A program made the position numbers and the translations under genes. Below are positions 1-7,415 of a stretch of 7,447 bases of DNA, one piece after another. The DNA is from Clostridia bacterium (GTDB lineage Bacteria > Bacillota_A > Clostridia > Oscillospirales > CAG-272). Below the pieces are notes generated by a model that did no database searches, was not told the DNA's origin, and saw only the letters and a list, made by a program, of their open reading frames with translations. Position 1 is the first letter of the stretch. Each line of letters begins with the position of its first letter. The stretch spans positions 1 through 7,447 of the forward strand of contig JAFYPS010000222.1 in the NCBI GenBank assembly GCA_017547395.1. The letters are read 5' to 3'.

Positions 1-1278
1 GTAGAGGCTGCTCATAACACCCGCAAGCAAAGTAACGATACGAAGGCGCACTGCTCTGCCCGAATATACCTTTACAAGCGGCTTTGAACTGTTAGAAACG
101 CCCGTAACGGTATTGATGCCCGTATGCGCGCGGACAACTCGCATAATAACCGCCGCAAGCGCAAAAAACGAAAGGATAAACGCAATCTGAGTTACTGCAT
201 TTGAAACCGCATAAGGAATATAAAGTTCCTTTGCGCGTGCTATCTTGTGAACTGCAGAATACGGATATTGACTGACAAAGCGTATCATTGTCACAAACGT
301 GACCGATGAAGTGACAAAGTAGCAAACAGATGCTGCTTTAAGCAGCTTTGCGCCGCCGACCTGATTTGCTATGGCGCACGCCGCTGCAAAAAGAAATATT
401 GCCGCTAAAAAGTCGGGAATATAGTTTATCTCATCAAGGTAAAAATCTACCGAAAAAAACGCTGCGGCAGTTGCAAGTGCTGCAAATATATACGTGCGAC
501 GGATTGCAAAAATACCGACACGCGTTTTTGCAACTGACAGATATTCGTCATAAAGTCCGCCAAAGAATTCACTGTTGCGTGAAAGATGCACCGTATATTT
601 TGCAATACGCGCAAACCATATTATTCCTATGACAAGCGTAATAATTGCGCCTATCGCAACAAGCATCGGTCTGAAGCGGTAGAGCGCCATTCCCTCCGGA
701 GTGACGTAGCCAAGGCTATCATGAGAAGAAAGAAGCGCAAACTCGGGGAGCGTGCAAAGCACTGTACGCAGAATGATAAATACGGTTGTAAAACGGGCAA
801 CACTTTCAAGCCTGAGATATTTTGCGGGGCGTATTTTTTCTTTTCCGCCACGTTTCAGAGTCTTTTCGGGACGGGTAAGCATAGCAAACATAACGTTGCC
901 TCCGTCACGTCTTGTTCCGACGTATGCAAATGCTTCAAACAAAAGCGAAAATGCGCGTATTCCAAAGATCACTTCCGCAATAGCATAGCAGAATGCAAAC
1001 AGAAGCCACATTGCATCCTCGCCGACGCTTGAACCGGTCATCCACATAAGCAGAACGGTAGCGGGAAGTTTCGAAAGATTTATCCAAAACAGAACGTAAA
1101 ATGCACGCTTTGCCTCGCCTACCCATTCTGAGATATCTGCAAGTTTGAATATAGCAGCTACTACAAAAAGGCATCCGATACAGTCAGGAAGAATATCAAA
1201 AATACTGATATTCGGATTTGCAAAGAACAAAAAGCCGATAATAAGCAAACCGAATCTTATTATTCTGTTCTTTTTCAT
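1..1278 (-). CDS. Polytopic membrane protein of unknown function, 3' end beyond window
   Basis: The minus-strand frame is open from ATG at 1278 to the window edge (426 codons, no stop), so the C-terminus is missing. A GGAGAG ribosome binding site lies 6 nt upstream (1285-1290). The product begins MKKNRIIRFGLLIIG and has about ten or eleven hydrophobic segments, roughly at residues 7-20, 28-46, 58-75, 90-115, 163-180, 204-224, 255-275, 285-305, 314-332, 358-381 and 411-426. A basic loop lies near 123-162 (RTRPEK-, KRGGKEK-type residues). The motif ILPDCIG (29-35) recurs as YIPDFLA (286-292), followed in each case by a hydrophobic stretch and then VGxAK (53-57 and 307-311). This suggests an internal duplication. 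Similar PD-x-IG hydrophobic motifs occur in small uncharacterised Bacillota membrane proteins (from memory). I do not recognise a function; no transporter or enzyme motif is visible. It starts 16 bp after secA and is probably in the same operon. Confidence 0.85.
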   Translation of the reverse strand, partial: MKKNRIIRFGLLIIGFLFFANPNISIFDILPDCIGCLFVVAAIFKLADISEWVGEAKRAFYVLFWINLSKLPATVLLMWMTGSSVGEDAMWLLFAFCYAIAEVIFGIRAFSLLFEAFAYVGTRRDGGNVMFAMLTRPEKTLKRGGKEKIRPAKYLRLESVARFTTVFIILRTVLCTLPEFALLSSHDSLGYVTPEGMALYRFRPMLVAIGAIITLVIGIIWFARIAKYTVHLSRNSEFFGGLYDEYLSVAKTRVGIFAIRRTYIFAALATAAAFFSVDFYLDEINYIPDFLAAIFLFAAACAIANQVGGAKLLKAASVCYFVTSSVTFVTMIRFVSQYPYSAVHKIARAKELYIPYAVSNAVTQIAFILSFFALAAVIMRVVRAHTGINTVTGVSNSSKPLVKVYSGRAVRLRIVTLLAGVMSSLY

Positions 1279-1294
1279 AAATCACTCTCCAAAA

Positions 1295-4036
1295 TCAGTT
1301 TTCGTTTGCACCGCAGCACTTTTTATACTTTTTGCCGCTTCCGCAGGGACACGGGTCATTTCTGCCCACCTTTACCTCCTTGCGGACAGGTGCTTTTTTC
1401 TGCGGCATTTTACCGCCTGCAAAGCCTTCTACAAGAGGCTTTGCCACCTGCTTTCGCTCTATCGGTGCTGCCTGACGCGGAATTGCCGAAAGCACGCGGA
1501 GAACAGTTGTTTCCTTGATATCCTCAACCATTGCATCAAACATATCCGCACCGACAAGTCGGTATTCGGTAATAGGATTACGCTGAGCATATGCATTGAG
1601 ACCTATGCTTCCTTTAAGGTCATCCATTGCATCAAGGTGGTCCATCCACTTTTCATCAACGGAACGAAGGAGAAGCGTGCGCTCAATTTCGCGCATATCG
1701 ATGCCTGCCTCTTTCCAGAGCTGCTCACGGTTTTCATAGAGTTTTCCGGCTGCCTCACACGCCTTGCCGGTAAGTTCTTCAGCGCTAAGCTTGCATATAT
1801 CATCTTCGCCGATTTCGCTCTTGAGAACCGCACCGACAAAGTTTGAAAGAAGCGCGCTGTAATTATATTCACCGCTTTCGGGATCAATAAACGACATTAC
1901 CTTGTCACTGACAACGCTGTCCACCCATGAGCGCACCATTCCGCTTATGTCATTCCCCTCAAGCACGTCGCGGCGCTGCTTGTAAATGACCTCACGCTGC
2001 TGATTCATAACGTCATCGTAGGTGAGGACGTTCTTACGGCGATTGAAGTTCTGGTCCTCAATACGTTTCTGTGCAGATTCTATGTTATCCGAAAGAATTC
2101 TTGCATCAATAGGAGTGTCATCGTCAAGTCCAAGGCGATCTACCATATTGTAAAGACGGTCACCGCCAAAAAGGCGCATAAGATCGTCTTCAAGAGAAAT
2201 ATAGAACTTTGATTCGCCTGCATCTCCCTGACGTCCCGAACGGCCTCTGAGCTGATTGTCAATACGGCGGCTCTCGTGACGCTCCGTACCGAGAATAAAC
2301 AGACCTCCCGCCTCGCGAACCTTGTCAGCCTCGGGCTTTATCTCTTCTTTATACTTTTCGTAAAGCTCCGAGAAGGTCTTTCTCGCAGCTAAAACATCCT
2401 CGTTGTCAGTAACCGAACTGCCGGTGGAAAGCGCAATAAGCTCTTCCTCTATTCCCATCTTGCGCATCTCGTTTTTTGCGAGATACTCGGGGTTACCGCC
2501 AAGCATAATGTCCGTTCCTCGTCCCGCCATATTGGTGGAAATGGTAACTGCACCGAGTTTACCTGCCTGCGCAACTATTTCCGCTTCCTTCTCATGGTGC
2601 TTTGCATTGAGAACTACGTGTGCAACTCCATTACGCTTCAGTTCGTGCGAAAGCTCCTCGCTCTTTTCAATAGAAACCGTACCGATAAGAACAGGTTGTC
2701 CTTTAGCGTGACACTCGATTATTTTCTTTACAATCGCGCGGTACTTTCCTGCACGGGATTTGTATACCGCATCGGGATAATCCTTGCGTATCATCGGGCG
2801 GTTGGTGGGAACCTCTACAACGTCGAGGTTGTAGATTTCACGGAACTCATTATCTTCGGTAAGCGCAGTACCCGTCATACCCGAAAGCTTGGTATAAAGG
2901 CGGAAGTAGTTCTGGAACGTGATGGATGCAAGAGTTTTGGACTCTTTTTCAACGGTTACGTGTTCTTTTGCTTCTATCGCCTGATGAAGTCCGTTGTTAT
3001 AACGGCGTCCCGGCATAAGTCTGCCGGTAAATGCATCAACGATAATAACCTCACCGTTTTTAACAACGTAGTCAACGTCGTTTTTCATTATACCGTGTGC
3101 GCGTGTTGCCTGCTGAACGTGGTGGGCAATAGTAGAGTTTGCAGGGTCCGAATAGTCCTCTATGCCGAAAAACTGCTCCGCCTTTGCAATACCGCTTGCA
3201 GTAAGAACCACGGTTTTCGCCTTTTCGTCAACGACGTAGTCGGCTCCGTCGGAAACCTCTTCAATATCCTGCTTGTCATCAGTTTCCTTGATAACCTTTT
3301 TGCGAAGAGTTCTCGCAAACTTATCGGCAAGCTCGTAAAGCTCGGTAGACTTCTCGCCCTCTCCCGAAATAATAAGGGGTGTACGCGCTTCGTCGATGAG
3401 AATAGAGTCAACCTCGTCAACGATTGCAAAATTATGTCCGCGCTGAACCATCTGTTCCTTGTAAACAACCATATTGTCGCGAAGATAGTCAAAACCGAAC
3501 TCGTTATTGGTACCGTAGGTTATGTCGGCATTATAAGCCGTATGCTTTTCGTCAGGCATCTGTCCGTGAACGACAAGACCTGTGGTAAGACCGAGGAATT
3601 CATAAACTCTGCCCATTTCCTCGCTGTCACGGCGTGCAAGATAGTCGTTGACCGTAACTATATGGACGCCCTTGCCGCTGAGCGCGTTAAGATATGCAGG
3701 CATGGTCGCAACGAGCGTTTTACCTTCACCCGTTTTCATCTCGGCAATTCTTCCCTGATGAAGAATAATGCCACCGAGAATCTGCACGTAAAAGGGGCGC
3801 TTTCCAAGCACGCGCCAGTCTGCCTCGCGTGCAATTGCAAAGGCATCCGCAAGAACGTCATCAAGAGTTTCACCCGCGCCAAGACGACCCTTAAGCACTG
3901 CGGTCTGCGCGCGAAGCTCCTCGTCGCTCATTGCCTCATACTTAGCAGAAAGCGCATCGACGCCGTCTGCAATCGCCTTTAGTTTCTTTATCTGATGGTC
4001 GCTGTACGAGCCAAAAATTTTAGTAAAAAGTCCCAT
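1295..4036 (-). CDS. secA: Preprotein translocase ATPase SecA
   Basis: SecA is the ATP-driven motor that pushes unfolded preproteins through the SecYEG channel. It acts in the cytosol and at the inner face of the membrane. The 913-aa product is complete and starts with the typical [12 protein letters not shown]. Walker A is MKTGEGKT at residues 100-107 and Walker B is DEVD at 207-210. The preprotein cross-linking region follows at about 220-370, then GMTGTA at 386-391. NBD2 carries TNMAGRGTD at 501-509 and the arginine-finger motif [11 protein letters not shown] at 595-605. The helical scaffold/wing region lies at about 640-840. The end has a flexible linker and a SEC-C zinc motif with C896, C898, C907 and C908. 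It is somewhat longer than the roughly 840-aa Bacillus protein, partly through a charged insertion in NBD2 at about 520-575. The start is fixed by an in-frame TGA at 4043-4045. No frameshift or missing catalytic residue is seen. It is transcribed divergently from trmL and is probably followed in one operon by the membrane-protein gene. Confidence 0.98.
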   Translation of the reverse strand: MGLFTKIFGSYSDHQIKKLKAIADGVDALSAKYEAMSDEELRAQTAVLKGRLGAGETLDDVLADAFAIAREADWRVLGKRPFYVQILGGIILHQGRIAEMKTGEGKTLVATMPAYLNALSGKGVHIVTVNDYLARRDSEEMGRVYEFLGLTTGLVVHGQMPDEKHTAYNADITYGTNNEFGFDYLRDNMVVYKEQMVQRGHNFAIVDEVDSILIDEARTPLIISGEGEKSTELYELADKFARTLRKKVIKETDDKQDIEEVSDGADYVVDEKAKTVVLTASGIAKAEQFFGIEDYSDPANSTIAHHVQQATRAHGIMKNDVDYVVKNGEVIIVDAFTGRLMPGRRYNNGLHQAIEAKEHVTVEKESKTLASITFQNYFRLYTKLSGMTGTALTEDNEFREIYNLDVVEVPTNRPMIRKDYPDAVYKSRAGKYRAIVKKIIECHAKGQPVLIGTVSIEKSEELSHELKRNGVAHVVLNAKHHEKEAEIVAQAGKLGAVTISTNMAGRGTDIMLGGNPEYLAKNEMRKMGIEEELIALSTGSSVTDNEDVLAARKTFSELYEKYKEEIKPEADKVREAGGLFILGTERHESRRIDNQLRGRSGRQGDAGESKFYISLEDDLMRLFGGDRLYNMVDRLGLDDDTPIDARILSDNIESAQKRIEDQNFNRRKNVLTYDDVMNQQREVIYKQRRDVLEGNDISGMVRSWVDSVVSDKVMSFIDPESGEYNYSALLSNFVGAVLKSEIGEDDICKLSAEELTGKACEAAGKLYENREQLWKEAGIDMREIERTLLLRSVDEKWMDHLDAMDDLKGSIGLNAYAQRNPITEYRLVGADMFDAMVEDIKETTVLRVLSAIPRQAAPIERKQVAKPLVEGFAGGKMPQKKAPVRKEVKVGRNDPCPCGSGKKYKKCCGANEN

Positions 4037-4050
4037 TTCGGATCAGTTAT

Positions 4051-4056
4051 CCTTTC
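4051..4056 (-). promoter_or_regulatory. Candidate secA ribosome binding site, unusually distant
   Basis: Read on the minus strand, GAAAGG is the only purine-rich Shine-Dalgarno-like element upstream of secA. It sits 14 nt from the ATG, longer than the usual 5-10. The start cannot move upstream because TGA lies in frame three codons before the ATG. A small GGAT/ATCC inverted repeat (4040-4052) overlaps the GG of the element. Initiation may therefore be weak or modulated; this is inference. Confidence 0.45.
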
Positions 4057-4078
4057 GGTATATTATTTTCAGTATATT

Positions 4079-4107
4079 ATTATAACATAAACTATTGTAT
4101 TTTTGAA
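4079..4107 (-). promoter_or_regulatory. Predicted sigma-A promoter of secA
   Basis: Reading the minus strand, a perfect TATAAT -10 box (4084 to 4079) is preceded by an extended -10 TG one base away. A weak -35 TTCAAA (4107 to 4102, four of six consensus bases) lies upstream with a 17-bp spacer. Transcription would start near 4072, giving a leader of about 36 nt. The upstream stretch 4108-4147 is very AT-rich and could act as an UP element for this promoter and for the divergent trmL promoter. Confidence 0.6.
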
Positions 4108-4147
4108 CAATAAAAATAAATTTTCACAAATAAATCATATATTTCGC

Positions 4148-4176
4148 TTGATAAAAGGCTTGTGTCGCGATATAAT
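4148..4176 (+). promoter_or_regulatory. Predicted sigma-A promoter of trmL
   Basis: TTGATA (4148-4153), a 17-bp spacer and TATAAT (4171-4176) match the housekeeping promoter consensus at eleven of twelve positions. Transcription should begin near 4183, leaving a leader of only about 18 nt. That is just enough to contain the GTGAGG ribosome binding site at 4188-4193, 7 nt before the trmL ATG. Little room is left for leader-based regulation. Confidence 0.75.
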
Positions 4177-4200
4177 ATCTTTGTTTTGTGAGGTTTTGCT

Positions 4201-4689
4201 ATGAAAGATATAAACATTGTACTTCTTGAGCCTGAAATTCCGCAGAATACAGGCAATATTGCGCGCACATGTGCTGCAACGGGTGCTGCACTTCATCTTA
4301 TACGTCCGCTCGGCTTTGCAATTGATGACCGCAAGTTAAAACGCGCGGGGCTTGACTATTGGGATAAGCTTGACATTACATATTACGACGGACTTCAGGA
4401 TTTTTACAAAAAGAATCCTGACGCAAAAGTTTTCTACTACAGTACAAAGGCGCCGCGTTCTTATACCGAAATTGAATATCCCGAAAACGTATTTTTAATG
4501 TTCGGTAAAGAAACGAAAGGGCTTCCCGAAGAACTGCTTGAAAAGAATCTCGACTGCACTGTACGCATACCGATGCGCGACTCGCTACGTAGCCTGAACC
4601 TTGCAAATTCGGTTGCGGTCGGCGTTTACGAAGTGCTTCGCCAGCGCGATTTCAATGGTTTAATAGATTTTGGCAAATACGGAGAATAA
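4201..4689 (+). CDS. trmL: tRNA (cytidine/uridine(34)-2'-O)-methyltransferase TrmL
   Basis: TrmL transfers a methyl group from S-adenosylmethionine to the 2'-hydroxyl of the wobble nucleotide (position 34), classically in leucine tRNAs, improving decoding. It is a cytoplasmic dimer. The 162-aa product has the standard minimal SPOUT (trefoil-knot) length. It shows all three family blocks: PEIPQNTGNIART at residues 11-23, FGKETKGLPEELL at 101-113, and the C-terminal knot RIPM (122-125) followed by RSLNLANSVAVGVYEVLRQ at 130-148. R22, the NTGN turn and the SLNLANS segment are the conserved substrate and SAM-binding positions of the family. The start is supported by GTGAGG 7 nt upstream (4188-4193) and by the PEIPQNTGN spacing. 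The gene is monocistronic: its own promoter lies just upstream and a hairpin terminator begins 2 bp after the TAA. CspR is the older Bacillus name for this family. No abnormality is seen. Confidence 0.96.
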   Translation: MKDINIVLLEPEIPQNTGNIARTCAATGAALHLIRPLGFAIDDRKLKRAGLDYWDKLDITYYDGLQDFYKKNPDAKVFYYSTKAPRSYTEIEYPENVFLMFGKETKGLPEELLEKNLDCTVRIPMRDSLRSLNLANSVAVGVYEVLRQRDFNGLIDFGKYGE

Positions 4690-4690
4690 A

Positions 4691-4717
4691 AAAAGAGAAG
4701 GCTTTGCCTTCTCTTTT
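4691..4717. terminator. Bidirectional intrinsic terminator between trmL and the metallo-hydrolase gene
   Basis: A perfect 12-bp stem pairs 4691-4702 (AAAAGAGAAGGC) with 4706-4717 (GCCTTCTCTTTT) around a TTT loop. An A-run lies on the left and a T-run on the right, so it has the form of a rho-independent terminator on both strands. It begins 2 bp after the trmL stop. On the minus strand, the TAA stop of the metallo-hydrolase gene (4716-4718) overlaps the base of the stem by 2 bp. Confidence 0.9.
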
Positions 4718-6293
4718 ATCTTTTTGTGAGATCTTCTTCACCGCGGTATGGCAGTTTAAGAGTGTAGTTCGCACCCTTGTGGTAGAAAATACGCGGAGGA
4801 TTTTCCATAGAATGAATTTTTCTCGCATACTGTACGTAATCAAGCGAGGTGTCTGCGCCTTCTGCAAGGAATCCCTCGACAATCTTGTAATAAAGTGACC
4901 AGAGCCATACGTTCGCGCCGATCATATCGTAAAGTTCCGGCTCAACACCGTTATATCCGTGATGCGCAACATTAACAATATCACTCTTGAGATACTCGGT
5001 GGTATAGCGCTTTCTTATAAGCTTAGATGGCGCAATTCCCGCATCTCCGAGCCACATTATCGCCTGTCCGTTATATGTCATTTTCGATACAAACGAGCAA
5101 TCGTTGAAGCGGCGAAGGCGCTTGGGACAACGGTCATCAATTGTGAAAATAATCTCGAAATCAACGTCGCAAAGGCTGAATTTATCACCTGTCTGCAGCG
5201 TTACAACATCTGCACCGCCAACACTTTCAAGAGCCTCTTTGAGCTGTCCGTTTACGGTATGATACTCGGGATTCTGCGCATTGTATGCAACTGCGTTCGA
5301 GCAGGGGCAAGCGCAATAAGCCTTGAGGGTTACCTCACTGCCGTACTGCTTGCAGAACCAATAAAAAACGTTGAAATGGTCAGCATGCTCATGCGTCATA
5401 AACCATGCAGAAATCACTATTTTCCCATCGGGACGCTTGTTGAGTTCTTTAAGCAAAGTATAAAGACGGACATAGTCGTAGGTCTTTGGATAGCCGTTTA
5501 CTACGCGCACGTGGCCGCCGTCAAAAATTGCAAACGAACCGTCTTTAAGCGTGATGATATAGCACATACCGAAGCTTCCGCTTATGTAGTCAAGAGTCAT
5601 CTGCGTTACGGTAACCTCGCTGATATCTTCGTCGCCGGTCTTGAGAACGTCAACAAACTTGTTTTTATCAAGACTGCCGCTTATTACGCGGATATATTCC
5701 TCGCTCGGGGAGTATGATGCGGAAAGGAAAGTACTTCCCTTTTTAAAACGGTTGAACAGATTGCCGCATATTTCATTCGAAAAACCAAGTTCGTATCCGT
5801 TTGCTTTCAAATCGGCAATATACTTTACGTATACTTCCTTGCTTGCCGAATACACTACTTCGAAATTATCAAAGCAACAATCGGTAGCCGAAACAAGCGT
5901 TGCGTCAGGCTCAATAAAATCAGCAATCCAAGCATCGTTTGTAAGCACTGCCGTAAAGCCGTCTTTCACGTCCTCTTTAGCGAGGCTTAAAAGATAGTCG
6001 CAGGCGAGGGCTGTGGACATGGTACAATGTCCCGCAACAACAGTTTTACCGTCCTTGCGGCAAATGCCGTACTGATTGAATGCAAGTGTGTCTAAAAATT
6101 CTTTTACATATCCGCGGTCTACTCTGCCAACCGCAAGTTCTTCGGAAGTTTCCTCGGCTTCGTCATTTACAATTTCTGCGCCGCCAAGCCACTCGGCAAT
6201 TTTTTCAGCCTTGGCAAACTCAAGGTCGATTCCGCCGTGAGCATATCTTTCTTTTCGCTCACAGGCGACGTCCCCGCCAACTATGATTTTCAT
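4716..6293 (-). CDS. Two-part protein: novel N-terminal region plus ComEC-like metallo-beta-lactamase-fold hydrolase
   Basis: The 525-aa product has two halves. Residues about 245-470 are a metallo-beta-lactamase-fold hydrolase. A beta-strand with FDGGH (257-261) is followed by the metal-binding HEHADH (301-306), LGDAG (415-419) with the likely bridging Asp417, and VAHHGYNG (442-449) with a ligand His at 444/445. This order resembles the hydrolase domain of ComEC and related stand-alone proteins. The usual third-motif histidine is not obvious; H345 is a candidate. Residues 1-240 (MKIIVGGDVACERKERYAHG start) match no family I recognise. The protein is cysteine-rich (15 Cys, including CACPC at 327-331) and has no signal peptide or membrane segment, so it is probably cytosolic. 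The ATG overlaps the TGA of the SGNH gene in ATGA. A GAGG ribosome binding site at 6304-6307 lies 10 nt upstream inside that gene, so translational coupling is likely. The substrate is unknown; phosphodiester or other ester hydrolysis is possible but unproven. Confidence 0.88.
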   Translation of the reverse strand: MKIIVGGDVACERKERYAHGGIDLEFAKAEKIAEWLGGAEIVNDEAEETSEELAVGRVDRGYVKEFLDTLAFNQYGICRKDGKTVVAGHCTMSTALACDYLLSLAKEDVKDGFTAVLTNDAWIADFIEPDATLVSATDCCFDNFEVVYSASKEVYVKYIADLKANGYELGFSNEICGNLFNRFKKGSTFLSASYSPSEEYIRVISGSLDKNKFVDVLKTGDEDISEVTVTQMTLDYISGSFGMCYIITLKDGSFAIFDGGHVRVVNGYPKTYDYVRLYTLLKELNKRPDGKIVISAWFMTHEHADHFNVFYWFCKQYGSEVTLKAYCACPCSNAVAYNAQNPEYHTVNGQLKEALESVGGADVVTLQTGDKFSLCDVDFEIIFTIDDRCPKRLRRFNDCSFVSKMTYNGQAIMWLGDAGIAPSKLIRKRYTTEYLKSDIVNVAHHGYNGVEPELYDMIGANVWLWSLYYKIVEGFLAEGADTSLDYVQYARKIHSMENPPRIFYHKGANYTLKLPYRGEEDLTKR

Positions 6294-7381
6294 TTTTTAA
6301 AGTCCTCGCTTTCTGCGATTACCTTCTCAAGATACTTTCCGATATTGTCCGCCATAAGCGAATAGCCAATATCGTTAGGATGTATACAGTCAACTATACA
6401 GTCATCATATCCGTATTCCTTGAGATACTCGCTGCCATCTATGAAGTACACGTTTTTGTCGCCGTTTTTTACTGCGTTTTCGTAGGTTTCGTATATGATA
6501 TCGCGGCAGATTTTATTGGTCTTTGACTCAGGGAAAATGTTCGGGCGCGAAAGCATAATAATCGGCAGATTCGGGTGGCGCTCTCTGATGAATTTAAAGA
6601 AAGGCTCGTGTGTTTCCTTAAGATGCTCGGGAGTAGGTGCATTATGGTCATAGTCATAAACAAACGCAGACATATCAAGGCTTGCTATATACTCTGCCAT
6701 ACGCATCTCGCCCTTGCACTGACCCGAAAAGCCGAGATTGAGAACGTCTACGTTGTATCTGCGCGAAAGAATATTGGGATACGTAAGTCCCGGACGGGTG
6801 CAACCCGTGCCGTGAGTAATTGATGAGCCGTAGCAGACTACAGGCTTTTCGTTTATATACTTTTTGCCGTGGTCAAGCGTTGCACCGGGGGCGATGCCTA
6901 TAAACACTTCTCTTACAAGGCAATGCACGGGAAAACAGATCGTTATCTGCTTCGGATTTGTGTCGCGGAATTTTACAACGCTCTCAAACCCTTCTTTAGT
7001 GCCGTGAGGCGGGATGAACACGCCTTTGAGCATATCCTTACCGTCAACGTCAAAATACACGTCAAAGCCTGCCGCCTCGATAAGAGTATAGTGAGGAGCA
7101 TAGCCAACGTAGTCCATTTTCGTTTTGATTGCGATGTATTCAGAATTTGTGGTGAAACGGATTCTGCCGCCTGTAGGCTCGCGGTTGAGTCTGAAAACGC
7201 CGTCGCTTACCTCAGTAGCAATATCGCGTGGCATTCTTAGGTACATATCCTGATTTTTATAATCATACATGCCGTAAACGTCAAACGGCTCGTTTTTAAT
7301 ATTTATCAGATTTACGTCGTACTTTCCTATAGTTGACTCGACTATCAGGTTTTTATCAACCTCAACGTATTCCATTGCCAT
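6290..7381 (-). CDS. SGNH/GDSL-family hydrolase with N-terminal GxDLY-type domain
   Basis: This is a 363-aa predicted serine esterase or deacylase. The N-terminal beta-rich region (about 1-170) contains GFDVY at 105-109, matching the GxDLY-type domain often found ahead of such hydrolases. The C-terminal SGNH fold (about 178-355) carries all four blocks. GSSITHG (185-191) has the presumed nucleophile Ser187. NLGFSGQ (215-221) has the oxyanion Gly220. YDYDHNAPTPEHL (242-254) has Asn247. DCIHPND (331-337) has the Asp331/His334 pair. The catalytic set therefore looks intact. No signal peptide is visible, so the substrate is probably intracellular; it may be an acylated sugar or oligosaccharide, which is inference. 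Either M1 (7381) or M3 (7375) could be the start. GGAGGG at 7386-7391 is 4 nt from the first and 10 nt from the second. A consensus promoter lies upstream, and the next gene overlaps by 4 bp. Confidence 0.93.
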   Translation of the reverse strand: MAMEYVEVDKNLIVESTIGKYDVNLINIKNEPFDVYGMYDYKNQDMYLRMPRDIATEVSDGVFRLNREPTGGRIRFTTNSEYIAIKTKMDYVGYAPHYTLIEAAGFDVYFDVDGKDMLKGVFIPPHGTKEGFESVVKFRDTNPKQITICFPVHCLVREVFIGIAPGATLDHGKKYINEKPVVCYGSSITHGTGCTRPGLTYPNILSRRYNVDVLNLGFSGQCKGEMRMAEYIASLDMSAFVYDYDHNAPTPEHLKETHEPFFKFIRERHPNLPIIMLSRPNIFPESKTNKICRDIIYETYENAVKNGDKNVYFIDGSEYLKEYGYDDCIVDCIHPNDIGYSLMADNIGKYLEKVIAESEDFKK

Positions 7382-7385
7382 AGCG

Positions 7386-7391
7386 CCCTCC
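7386..7391 (-). promoter_or_regulatory. Strong ribosome binding site of the SGNH hydrolase gene
   Basis: Read on the minus strand, GGAGGG is a near-perfect Shine-Dalgarno core. It is 4 nt from the ATG at 7381 and 10 nt from the in-frame ATG at 7375 (product MEYVEVD instead of MAMEYVEVD). The spacing does not decide clearly between them. I kept the upstream ATG as the longest frame, but the second is equally plausible. Confidence 0.8.
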
Positions 7392-7415
7392 GTAAATGTT
7401 AACTGAATTAAATTT

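Noticed and set aside
586..1032. Plus-strand open frame of 148 codons opposite the membrane protein (and smaller ones nearby)
   Set aside because: The minus strand is open for 426 codons with clear transmembrane pattern and a good ribosome binding site, whereas the plus-strand product is a lysine/cysteine-rich low-sense translation.
1145..1846. A 233-codon plus-strand open frame across the secA 3' end and the membrane-protein start
   Set aside because: It spans the junction of two well-supported minus-strand genes, has no convincing ribosome binding site, and its product resembles no family.
2594..3982. A 462-codon open frame on the plus strand, antisense to secA
   Set aside because: It lies wholly inside a fully conserved secA reading frame, its translation has no recognisable domain and is rich in Cys, Val and Asn runs typical of the complement of coding sequence, and secA motifs account for the conservation. 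Treated as a shadow.
4108..4147. AT-rich stretch with near-palindromic AAAATAAATTTT considered as a repressor operator
   Set aside because: The symmetry is imperfect and expected in such AT-rich DNA. It is better explained as an UP element or spacer between the two divergent promoters.
4959..5717. A 252-codon plus-strand open frame opposite the metallo-hydrolase gene
   Set aside because: It is antisense to the HEHADH-containing reading frame. Its product lacks motifs, and no promoter or ribosome binding site precedes it.
7382..7415. GTTAAC palindrome in the SGNH leader considered as an operator
   Set aside because: Only 6 bp are symmetric and there is no second half-site, which is insufficient to call a binding site.
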